A stretch of 64,000 nt of DNA from Odoribacter laneus YIT 12061 (GTDB lineage Bacteria > Bacteroidota > Bacteroidia > Bacteroidales > Marinifilaceae), in the NCBI RefSeq assembly GCF_000243215.1, contig NZ_JH594598.1:72031-136030 (forward strand), read 5' to 3'. Every line of letters begins with the position of its first letter. The first letter of the stretch is position 1. Below are positions 30,861 to 38,655 of the stretch, piece by piece. The translations under genes and the position numbers were made by a program. Below the pieces are notes generated by a model. That model saw only the letters and a list, made by a program, of their open reading frames with translations, made no database searches and was not told the DNA's origin.

Positions 30861-31226
30861 ATGGAAACAATGAATAGGAACAGTCAGAATTCTTCGGGAA
30901 CTAATTATCCTGTTAAAAAAGCGAAGACAGTTTTTGTTATATTAGGTTATCTCTGTTGTTTGTTGGGGGGTATAAATGGAATAGAGAGCATCAATTTGTT
31001 TCTTAATTATCGTTGTGGGTTAATATATCGGATAATTGTGGATATCGGTGTGTTGTTGGCAGTGGGAGGTTTGAATTGGGGACTCAGCTATGCCTTTGGC
31101 AAGACATATTCGGATGAAGGAGTAAAATATTATAAATATAACAAAATAACCCGTATTCATGGAGTTCTTATGGTGGATTTACTACTATTGTCAGGGTTGT
31201 GGCAAGCATGGAGGCTTTGGGGATAA
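30861..31226 (+). CDS. Small membrane protein of unknown function
   Basis: The 121-residue protein has a polar N-terminus (NRNSQNSSGTNYPVKKAK) and three hydrophobic segments (about 23-43, 52-75, 99-117), with a conserved-looking GGINGIESINLFLNYR loop. No family is recognised. It is the only plus-strand gene in the accessory block and is divergent from the propeller gene, with 181 bases between the starts. A TATATTTA box lies about 30 bases upstream. It converges with the lysozyme-like gene. Confidence 0.65.
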   Translation: METMNRNSQNSSGTNYPVKKAKTVFVILGYLCCLLGGINGIESINLFLNYRCGLIYRIIVDIGVLLAVGGLNWGLSYAFGKTYSDEGVKYYKYNKITRIHGVLMVDLLLLSGLWQAWRLWG

Positions 31227-31229
31227 ACC

Positions 31230-31265
31230 AAACGAGGGAGCACAGCATTTTGACACCCCCCGTTT
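31230..31265. terminator. Shared terminator between convergent genes
   Basis: AAACGAGGG (31230-31238) pairs with CCCCCGTTT (31257-31265) with one mismatch. It fills the 55-base gap between two convergent genes; the T tracts are poor. Confidence 0.35.
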
Positions 31266-31281
31266 AGTTATACATGATTTT

Positions 31282-31986
31282 CTAATCTAACTGGATATTT
31301 TGGTAAAACCAGAGCGATATATCTGCATAACGGTACTTTTGCCTAGACAGGTGTGGAAAATAAGCTCCTTGTGTCTGTTGTAAGCGCGAAGCATTGAGGT
31401 GAAAACCGACATTGTAGGCATTAGCATAAAATTGCAGCTTCTCTGTTTCGTCTGCAAATACGATGTGTTCAAAACGTTGCTGAACCACGCGACAAAATAG
31501 TGCCAAATAGACCAGCTGCCATTCCATGCTTTCCAGCCTTTTTATCCGTTCCGCCCGTTCTGCCCGTTCGCTTTCAGCTGTAAACAATACCTCCGGAAAC
31601 AATGTGCATAATGTACTTTCGGCTCTCAGACATTGTTCCAACCGCTCAATAAATGAGGGCTTCATCTGAAACCTACCGATCGAAAAATCGGCGTATGCTT
31701 TGCCTCGTTGTACATACATTACTTTGAGTATATAGGTCTGTGCCCTGTCGCTCAAGTAACCGAATTGCGAAATTTCAGGTGCTACAAGGGCAAACAGAAA
31801 GCGAGCGGATACCCCGGCCTTACTACCTATTGCCTTGAATTCGGCTTCGTGAGAAACCCAAAACGACAAAGCCAATTGACATTCAGCATCATACCTTTCG
31901 TGATACGCTCGCTCTTGTGCCGGACAGAGGATTGCCGACAACAGGCACAGCACCATAACACTAAGTTTAATCCAACTTATATTCAT
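31282..31986 (-). CDS. Secreted lysozyme/transglycosylase-like protein
   Basis: The 234-residue protein has a signal peptide (VMVLCLLSAILCPAQ). The mature part contains RFLFALVAPEISQFGYLSDR followed by ADFSIGRFQMKPSFIERLE, which has the shape of a lysozyme-fold active site: a glutamate after a hydrophobic helix and a G-R-FQMKPSF element like the GxxQxMP motif of soluble lytic transglycosylases. I infer peptidoglycan cleavage, with E about 71 as the candidate acid. Its start overlaps the end of the upstream repeat-protein gene by 20 bases, so the two are coupled. It is the last gene of a four-gene unit starting at 34197. Confidence 0.6.
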   Translation of the reverse strand: MNISWIKLSVMVLCLLSAILCPAQERAYHERYDAECQLALSFWVSHEAEFKAIGSKAGVSARFLFALVAPEISQFGYLSDRAQTYILKVMYVQRGKAYADFSIGRFQMKPSFIERLEQCLRAESTLCTLFPEVLFTAESERAERAERIKRLESMEWQLVYLALFCRVVQQRFEHIVFADETEKLQFYANAYNVGFHLNASRLQQTQGAYFPHLSRQKYRYADISLWFYQNIQLD

Positions 31987-33400
31987 AAGCTACCAGTTCA
32001 TTACCTTCTATACTATTCCATACAAACGCATGTTTATCCTTGTCATACCACCCCTTGATGGCCGGAGAGTGCCCTACTCGCTGACCATCTATCACGACAT
32101 AATCGTATGTATAGTCAGAATAAAAACTGTGATTGCCGTCATCCGAATCGATATCGATATAGCTACCATCATCAACCTGAGTTATTGTCCCATTATTGTT
32201 TGTATAGCACTTGCTCGCTTTCTCAAAGGAAAACGAATAGCAACCCTCTTCTGAAAGTTTTATATTCGTAACGTAATCAAACGGACCATATTCACTATTG
32301 TTAATCTTGACAAAAAAGTTATGGTTTAATTCATTAAGCTGATAACCATAGATAAACTGTCCTTTTTCGTTGATTCGCAAATCTCTACACCTATTATCGT
32401 ACGGTCCCTTATCCGTTTGTCCTTTAATTCTGACATAGTATTTGCCATCCTTCCTGTATGTGTAAGCGTAATTTCCGCTTTCGAGGTAAATGAAATTCTC
32501 TACATAATCATAACCTGTGCTTTCTTCTACTCCCGGTATATGTACAGACCAGCAATTCCCTTTTCGGTAAGCATAAGCTACCTCTCCGTCTTCGGTAAGG
32601 TACAAATCATTTATCCCTAAATACGCTTCCTCATTGAGCTTCACTCCGTTCTTTCCTATATAATACCGAGCGGGTATCTGTTGTTCCATATTGTAATAAT
32701 AAGCATAATCACCCTTTTTGTTTATGGCGGCTCCCTTAATATTAGAAACAGTATAAATCATCCTTCCGTTGAAGTATAATATCCCTTTATTATTTATATA
32801 GGCATAATGGTTGCCCCTGACGATAAGCCTGCCGTAACCTGAGACTTGATCCAACTTGCCATTCACGCTGATATAGCGCGTGTCCGAATCATCCCCGCTG
32901 CTCATCATCACAAAAATACCCTGCGACTTCCTCACACGTCCATTTATATTGTCATATACCCTGCCAGCCAGCACATAGTGATATATCATGTCAGGATTGC
33001 TACTGTCATAGTCCTCCTCCCAACGTGCCCATTCATAGGGACCTTCTTTCTGACCTCGTCTGTCGACATAATACCCTTTTTCATCACTATCCATGATGAT
33101 GTATCCGTCAGGCTCGTTCACATTGAGGTACCCCATACTCCATAAAGTATACCCCCAATCACCATATAGCGGAATGCGCTTCCCGTTGAAAATTAGTGTA
33201 TGCTTTTCCGTGACGGTATCTTTCACCAAAAAAGCGAACCTGTATCTGTCCAATTGATGCTGGATGATGTGGTGTTCACCACACGCCATTATTTCGTTTC
33301 TGGTAAAGGTGTATAACACGTTCCTTACAGGACTCTGTGCATGGATGTCTGTGGTCAACAGAGCCAACACAATAACAATAAACAAGCTAAATGTCTTCAT
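31967..33400 (-). CDS. Secreted WG-like repeat protein
   Basis: The 477-residue protein has a signal peptide (MKTFSLFIVIVLALLTTDIHAQ) and no lipobox. The mature part is a string of about ten imperfect repeats of some 40 residues with the pattern G-x-YAY-x-(Y/N)-x-x-x-KYYVxIxGxxxxGPYD, as in RKDGKYYVRIKGQTDKGPYD. This resembles WG and other propeller-like repeats. Enzyme motifs are absent. It is the third gene of a tightly packed unit (12, 11 and -20 base spacings), between a small membrane protein and the lysozyme-like protein, so a structural or sensing role in the envelope is likely. Confidence 0.6.
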   Translation of the reverse strand: MKTFSLFIVIVLALLTTDIHAQSPVRNVLYTFTRNEIMACGEHHIIQHQLDRYRFAFLVKDTVTEKHTLIFNGKRIPLYGDWGYTLWSMGYLNVNEPDGYIIMDSDEKGYYVDRRGQKEGPYEWARWEEDYDSSNPDMIYHYVLAGRVYDNINGRVRKSQGIFVMMSSGDDSDTRYISVNGKLDQVSGYGRLIVRGNHYAYINNKGILYFNGRMIYTVSNIKGAAINKKGDYAYYYNMEQQIPARYYIGKNGVKLNEEAYLGINDLYLTEDGEVAYAYRKGNCWSVHIPGVEESTGYDYVENFIYLESGNYAYTYRKDGKYYVRIKGQTDKGPYDNRCRDLRINEKGQFIYGYQLNELNHNFFVKINNSEYGPFDYVTNIKLSEEGCYSFSFEKASKCYTNNNGTITQVDDGSYIDIDSDDGNHSFYSDYTYDYVVIDGQRVGHSPAIKGWYDKDKHAFVWNSIEGNELVAYEYKLD

Positions 33401-33411
33401 ACGCTAAAATA

Positions 33412-33606
33412 TTAAAAACCTAAATAAAACATTCTAAATCCGATCAACATAAGAATTACAATCACAGCCAGTGATATATAATGCAGTATGCCATCGATAC
33501 CCATGGATAATTCCATCATGAATCCGGCAGCAAGTATCAGCACAATACCCAAAGCTTTTTTCAGTATAAAACGGTCAAATCCTTTTTCGTATTCATTCTT
33601 GTCCAT
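33412..33606 (-). CDS. Small two-helix membrane protein
   Basis: The 64-residue protein has a charged start (MDKNEYEKGFDRFILKK) and two membrane helices (about 17-33 and 40-61). No family is recognised. It lies 12 bases after the 192-residue membrane-protein gene and 11 bases before the repeat-protein gene, and this spacing supports it as a real gene of the same unit. Confidence 0.6.
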   Translation of the reverse strand: MDKNEYEKGFDRFILKKALGIVLILAAGFMMELSMGIDGILHYISLAVIVILMLIGFRMFYLGF

Positions 33607-33618
33607 ATTCAGTGAATT

Positions 33619-34197
33619 TTAAGAATGTTCTGTAATTAATTGGCTTATTAAACTCCTCGTCTGCAACAATGCGGCAAGCAAGAATATAATGCAAAGCGTA
33701 CGTTGCAGAAAAAAAGGGATACCAGCATAATTCGTCATCAGATAAAAGGTCGGAATGACAGCCAACACCCAGCGTACAAGGCATAAAGAATTGCTGACAA
33801 GACTCTTCATCATTGCCACCAGCATCATCAATCCAATAGAGAACCAAATAATAGAGGGTATTGCCCATAAATGAGAGAGGGTGGTCGTTTTACAATCGGT
33901 ATATTGCAAGACGAAGGCTATCAAAAAACTTCCACCTGCCGTAAACAGGTTGAAATAATCCCACCTGCCGCTTCCCTGATTTTTCAAGGCTTTGGTAACA
34001 AGGATGCCGAATGCAAGCAAAATACCGAATGGCATACAGTCATAAACCAATTCAATAACCATAAATGCTTCAGAAGCTGCATCTCTAAAGAAGCTGCGGT
34101 CGTCGTAATACACAGTAAGGGATAGTAGTAGTGTAGTTACCTGATAAGCTAGGACAAACCATAGACAAACCATACCGATGTGAGCTAATACTTTCAT
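33619..34197 (-). CDS. Multi-pass membrane protein, first gene of the operator-2 unit
   Basis: The 192-residue protein has about six membrane helices (about 5-28, 45-68, 82-102, 108-130, 142-160, 164-182) with a cysteine-bearing loop (LQYTDCKTTTLSHLW). No family is recognised, and it is not an obvious paralogue of the 175-residue membrane protein, although topology and size are similar. It starts a four-gene minus-strand unit whose upstream region carries inverted-repeat operator copy 2 and a -7 box TATCTTCG (34230-34237). Confidence 0.7.
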   Translation of the reverse strand: MKVLAHIGMVCLWFVLAYQVTTLLLSLTVYYDDRSFFRDAASEAFMVIELVYDCMPFGILLAFGILVTKALKNQGSGRWDYFNLFTAGGSFLIAFVLQYTDCKTTTLSHLWAIPSIIWFSIGLMMLVAMMKSLVSNSLCLVRWVLAVIPTFYLMTNYAGIPFFLQRTLCIIFLLAALLQTRSLISQLITEHS

Positions 34198-34270
34198 ATG
34201 CTATACGTTTTTAGTTTTGTAACTTGTCACGAAGATAGGAGTTATCAATACCCGATGTATGTACTGAATC

Positions 34271-34303
34271 TCCACAGATTTTATTCCGTAGACAATCTGT
34301 GGA
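34271..34303 (-). promoter_or_regulatory. Inverted-repeat operator, copy 2
   Basis: TCCACAGAT (34271-34279) and ATCTGTGGA (34295-34303) are separated by 15 bases, as in copy 1 at 27577-27611. The inner end pairs one base further (T34280-A34294). On the minus strand the -7-like box at 34230-34237 lies 33 bases away, 11 bases more than in copy 1, so one helical turn separates the two arrangements. Confidence 0.7.
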
Positions 34304-34400
34304 TTTATAATTAGCTCCATTTTTAAATTCAGAACATTCTCTAAATCTCTTATTTATAGCTTCCTTATCCTGTTTTATCCGTACTTTCACTTTTTATTCT

Positions 34401-34408
34401 TACCTTTG
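34401..34408 (+). promoter_or_regulatory. -7 promoter box of the lytic transglycosylase gene
   Basis: TACCTTTG is a perfect TAnnTTTG 25 bases before the ATG. The -33 region has no exact TTTG. Confidence 0.5.
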
Positions 34409-34433
34409 TATCATATAAATAACTTAACTCGGA

Positions 34434-35378
34434 ATGAAAAAGAAGTTTTCATTAATATATATCAGTATTACAATTTCTCTGCTGACAGCGCTCGGCATTC
34501 TTTATTATTCCTCTGCCCGGGCCAATTCAGAACAAGCCAACGCTATTCCGTTAGAATATCAGCCGGATATACCCCAAGCGCTGACTGTAGACGTCCCCCT
34601 ACCGCAAGAAATCAGTTTCGCCGGAGAGAAAGTTCCTTTACACCGCATAGATGTCCAGGAAGCCCTCCGAAAAGAATTAATCGTCAATACCTATTTACAT
34701 TCCCATACCATACAACTACTCCGCAATGCCCCCCGGATTTTCGCGCGGATCGAACCGATTCTCAAAGAACAGGGTATTCCAGAGGACTTTAAATACCTGG
34801 CCGTCATTGAAAGTAATCTGAATCCTCTGGCTGTTTCTCCGGCAGGCGCTGTGGGAATTTGGCAATTCATGCCCGGTACGGCCCGGGAAGTCGGCTTAGA
34901 AGTAAACAACGAAATTGACGAACGATATAATCTGGAAAAATCGACCCTGGCCGCAGCAGCTTATCTGCAAAAAGCTTACGACAATTTTGGAACATGGACC
35001 CTGGCCGCAGCCTCTTACAACGCTGGTAACAACATGATCCGGAAACAAATGGGAATTCAAAAGGAAAACGATTATTACGATTTACTCTTAGGAGAGGAAA
35101 CCGAAAGATATGTGTTCCGTATCCTGGCCCTAAAGGAAATCATGAGTAACCCGCAATTGTATCATTTCAACGTCCAGTCAGCTAATCCGATAGAAAAAAC
35201 CAAAAAGGTAAAAGTACACGGACCGATAGAGAGCTGGGCCGATTTTGCTCACAAACATAAAATCTCCTATAAAACACTAAAACGCTTCAATCCGTGGTTA
35301 AGAAAATCCAATCTTAAAAATCACGAACACAAAGTCTACGAAATTTTAATTCCGGCAGAACCCGAAAATTACAGATAA
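34434..35378 (+). CDS. Membrane-anchored lytic transglycosylase, MltD-like
   Basis: The 314-residue enzyme has one N-terminal membrane segment (about 5-25) and a soluble lytic transglycosylase domain (about 95-235). The catalytic glutamate lies in YLAVIESNLNPLAVSPAGAV, followed by GIWQFMPGTAREVGL and AAASYNAGNNMI, all hallmarks of family 1 transglycosylases. The C-terminal 60 residues (SWADFAHKHKISYKTLKRFN) look like one LysM repeat for peptidoglycan binding. It cleaves glycan strands to 1,6-anhydro ends during wall growth. It is separated from the operator-2 unit by divergent orientation. Confidence 0.9.
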   Translation: MKKKFSLIYISITISLLTALGILYYSSARANSEQANAIPLEYQPDIPQALTVDVPLPQEISFAGEKVPLHRIDVQEALRKELIVNTYLHSHTIQLLRNAPRIFARIEPILKEQGIPEDFKYLAVIESNLNPLAVSPAGAVGIWQFMPGTAREVGLEVNNEIDERYNLEKSTLAAAAYLQKAYDNFGTWTLAAASYNAGNNMIRKQMGIQKENDYYDLLLGEETERYVFRILALKEIMSNPQLYHFNVQSANPIEKTKKVKVHGPIESWADFAHKHKISYKTLKRFNPWLRKSNLKNHEHKVYEILIPAEPENYR

Positions 35379-35554
35379 GGTAGGGGAAAAGCAAAAAGCC
35401 GGTCAGCTAAAATACTGTGTTTTCATTAAGGAAGATTAACGTACTCAGGATTTAATCTTCTCTCTTTAAATACTAAAAGAGGCATGTTATTTGTAAGAAG
35501 TTTAAAAAAGGTACAAGATTTCATCCTTCATTTTATTCATATTAAAAAGTCAAC

Positions 35555-37219
35555 ATGGAAAAAGTCACTATATTCTGTGAAAATACCGGAAAGTACTATA
35601 AAATTGAAATAGGTAGCCATTTAGGGGATTTGAAAAAAATCGTATTTCCGAATAATCACAAGCATTTATTAGGAGCTTTAGTAAACAATCAACTGCAGGA
35701 TTTACAATACGTTATTATGAATCCGATGCAGATTAACTTTATCGATATCACCACATTAGACGGTTATAGCATTTACACCCGTTCGTTAATTTTTGTGCTC
35801 TATAAAGCCATACGTTCGCTTTTCCCTAAAAAAACTTTAATGGCAGAATATATCATTTCCAATGGCATTTTCTGCCGGATAGCCAACAAAGATGTCTGTC
35901 TGCGGCCGGATATGATTGAAAATATACACCAAAAAATGCAGGAAATTATCCAAGCCGATTACCCGATTGTCCGGAAGGAGATGCCGACCCCGGAAGCCAT
36001 CCGGATCTTCCGGAAACAAGGCTTGAAAGATAAATCCGAGCTCATGGAAACCCGGGGAAGACTTTATACTTCCGTATATTATATTCAGGACACAGCTGAT
36101 TATTTTTACGGCACACTGGCTCCTTCTACCGGCTGCCTGTTCACTTTTGGCTTAGAACCTTATAAAGACGGTATGTTGCTCCGATTGGCCGATCGCCGAT
36201 GCCCTTCACAATTACTTCCGGCCATTCCTCAAAATAAGCTTTTCCAGATATTCAGTGAATATAAAAGATGGGGAAAAATCATAGGCGTTTCAGATATCGG
36301 AGGACTCAATAAAGTGGTCGAGATGAAATATGCCGGAGCCATGATAAAAATCAGTGAAGCTTTGCATGAAAAGAAAATCTCATTGATAGCCGATAAAATC
36401 AAAGCAAAAGGGAAAAAAATCAAGGTAATTTTAATAGCCGGTCCTTCTTCTTCCGGGAAAACAACTTTTAGCAAGCGGTTGAGTATCCAGCTTATGGTAA
36501 ACGGCATCCGCCCCATTATGTTATCGTTGGATAATTATTTTGTAAACCGGGAAAATACCCCGAGAGATGAAAAAGGAGAATTAGACTTCGAAAGTATAGA
36601 GGCCCTGGATATAGCCACCTTTTCAGACAATATACTCCGCCTCCTTAAAGGGGAAGAAGTGGAAATTCCTAAATTTTCCTTTGAGACAGGACAACGTTAT
36701 TACGATGGCGAAAAACTGAAAATCAATAAAAACAATGTAATTATAGTAGAAGGAATCCACGGACTGAATCCGAAGCTGACACAACTTTTACCACCGGAAG
36801 CTTTATTTAAAATATTCGTATCCGCTTTGACTTCTATTTCTATCGACAACCATAATTTGATTAATCCGACCGACAACCGGTTAATCCGAAGAATGGTAAG
36901 GGATTATAAATACCGCAATTACTCTGCCCTGGAAACCTTAAAACGATGGGAAAGTGTCCTGAAAGGAGAAGAGAAACACATTGTCCCCTATCAGGAAGAA
37001 GCCGATATTATTTTTAACTCCGCTCTGATTTATGAACTAGGAGCTTTGAAGCAGCAAGCAGAACCTCTGTTAAGAGAAGTTATGGGGCAGTATCCCGAAC
37101 ATTCCAAAGCTTTAAGGCTTTTAAAATTCTTCTCTTATATAAAAGCCGTACCGACACGCGAAATACCGACAACTTCTATTTTAAGGGAATTTCTGGGCGG
37201 AAGTAGTTTTAAATATTGA
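35555..37219 (+). CDS. Nucleoside kinase with N-terminal TGS and tRNA-synthetase-like domains
   Basis: The 554-residue protein fuses a TGS domain (1-65) and a threonyl-tRNA synthetase-like second additional domain (about 70-215) to a phosphoribulokinase/uridine kinase domain (about 285-490). The P-loop GPSSSGKTTFSKRL begins near residue 295, and YDGEKLKINKNNVIIVEGIH is typical of uridine kinases. Such fusions are common in Bacteroidetes and Clostridia and are annotated as nucleoside kinase; the true substrate and the use of the synthetase-like part are not established. A strong terminator follows. Confidence 0.9.
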   Translation: MEKVTIFCENTGKYYKIEIGSHLGDLKKIVFPNNHKHLLGALVNNQLQDLQYVIMNPMQINFIDITTLDGYSIYTRSLIFVLYKAIRSLFPKKTLMAEYIISNGIFCRIANKDVCLRPDMIENIHQKMQEIIQADYPIVRKEMPTPEAIRIFRKQGLKDKSELMETRGRLYTSVYYIQDTADYFYGTLAPSTGCLFTFGLEPYKDGMLLRLADRRCPSQLLPAIPQNKLFQIFSEYKRWGKIIGVSDIGGLNKVVEMKYAGAMIKISEALHEKKISLIADKIKAKGKKIKVILIAGPSSSGKTTFSKRLSIQLMVNGIRPIMLSLDNYFVNRENTPRDEKGELDFESIEALDIATFSDNILRLLKGEEVEIPKFSFETGQRYYDGEKLKINKNNVIIVEGIHGLNPKLTQLLPPEALFKIFVSALTSISIDNHNLINPTDNRLIRRMVRDYKYRNYSALETLKRWESVLKGEEKHIVPYQEEADIIFNSALIYELGALKQQAEPLLREVMGQYPEHSKALRLLKFFSYIKAVPTREIPTTSILREFLGGSSFKY

Positions 37220-37231
37220 TTCTTTCTACTA

Positions 37232-37290
37232 AAACAGCTCTTCCTTTGATAAATACTGAACGAGGAAGAACTGTTTCTCTTTATTTTTTA
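37232..37290 (+). terminator. Terminator of the nucleoside kinase gene
   Basis: Fourteen-base arms (37232-37245 and 37263-37276) pair with a single C-A mismatch, followed by CTCTTTATTTTTT. The end of the convergent aminotransferase gene begins at 37299. Confidence 0.8.
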
Positions 37291-37298
37291 CGCTATTT

Positions 37299-38510
37299 TC
37301 AATCCAATTCCGCAAAGGTATTCTCAATCAGACCAATCGCTTGCATCAATTCCACTTTGTTGATTACTAAAGGCGGAGCAAAACGAATAATATGCTGATG
37401 GGTGGGTTTCGCTAACAAACCTTTATCCCGCATTTTTAAACAGACATCCCAAGCTGTCTTTCCGTTTTTAGGCTTAATAACCACAGCATTCAACAATCCT
37501 TTTCCCCTCACCAAATCAATCCGGTCGGAAGGGATCTGACGGATTTTTTCCCGGAAGATTTTTCCCAGGTTTTCTGCATTCTCTGCCAATTTTTCATCCC
37601 GTACTACTTCTAAGGCTGCGATGGAAACTTTAGCTGCTATCGGATTTCCCCCAAAAGTAGAACCATGTTCTCCCGGACGAATACACAACATAATCTCATC
37701 GTCTGCCAGGACACAAGACACAGGCATCATTCCTCCTCCCAAAGCTTTCCCTAAAATCAATACATCCGGACGGACTCCCTCATGATCGCAAGCCAGTAGT
37801 TTCCCGGTACGGGCAATACCTGTCTGTACTTCATCTGCCATAAACAACACCTTGTGAGCTTTACACAATTCGAAGGCTTTCCGTAAATAACCCTCATCCG
37901 GAACATATACGCCGGCTTCTCCCTGTATCGGTTCTACTAAAAAACCAGCCACATGCGGATCCTCTAATGCCTTCTCCAATGCCGGAATATCATTATAAGG
38001 TATCCTTATAAATCCTGGTGTAAACGGCCCATATCCCCCATAGGATTCCGGATCGTTGGACAAAGAAACAATTGTAATCGTACGGCCGTGAAAATTTCCG
38101 TCGCATACAATAATTTTAGCTTCACCGTCCGGTATCCCTTTTTTCATATAAGCCCATTTCCTGCAAAGCTTGAGGGCTGTTTCGTCTGCTTCGGCTCCCG
38201 TATTCATCGGTAATACCTTATCATACCCGAAATAATGCGTTACAAATTCTTCCCATTCTCCCAATACGTCATTGTAAAAAGCCCGGGAAGTCAAAGCCAG
38301 TTTATGCGCCTGATCGGTCATCGCTTTTACAATCTTAGGGTGGCAATGTCCCTGATTGACAGCCGAATAAGCTGACAAAAAATCGAAATAACGTTTACCA
38401 TCCGTATCCCAAACAAAAATACCTTCACCTCTCTCCAACACAACAGGTAGGGGATGATAATTGTGGGCACCGTAACGGGCCTCTCTGTCCATATAATCCT
38501 TTGCATTCAT
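37299..38510 (-). CDS. rocD: Ornithine aminotransferase
   Basis: This class-III PLP enzyme transfers the delta-amino group of ornithine to 2-oxoglutarate, giving glutamate semialdehyde. The 403-residue sequence opens with [20 protein letters not shown], has the aromatic [14 protein letters not shown] and [13 protein letters not shown] motifs, [14 protein letters not shown], and cofactor lysine K255 in [15 protein letters not shown], all typical of ornithine rather than acetylornithine aminotransferases. No arginine or proline genes are next to it. It converges with the nucleoside kinase gene. Confidence 0.93.
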   Translation of the reverse strand: MNAKDYMDREARYGAHNYHPLPVVLERGEGIFVWDTDGKRYFDFLSAYSAVNQGHCHPKIVKAMTDQAHKLALTSRAFYNDVLGEWEEFVTHYFGYDKVLPMNTGAEADETALKLCRKWAYMKKGIPDGEAKIIVCDGNFHGRTITIVSLSNDPESYGGYGPFTPGFIRIPYNDIPALEKALEDPHVAGFLVEPIQGEAGVYVPDEGYLRKAFELCKAHKVLFMADEVQTGIARTGKLLACDHEGVRPDVLILGKALGGGMMPVSCVLADDEIMLCIRPGEHGSTFGGNPIAAKVSIAALEVVRDEKLAENAENLGKIFREKIRQIPSDRIDLVRGKGLLNAVVIKPKNGKTAWDVCLKMRDKGLLAKPTHQHIIRFAPPLVINKVELMQAIGLIENTFAELD

Positions 38511-38655
38511 ACTTATATAGTTTTAGGAAATGTCGTAATCGTTTGCAGAATGCAATTTGAGAAAAAAATAGAACAAATAAAATTATTTTGCTCATTTTTT
38601 ACAGAGGAAAATCGCTATCCAGGAAAAACAGAACGAGAGAAAAGGAAATAATTTA

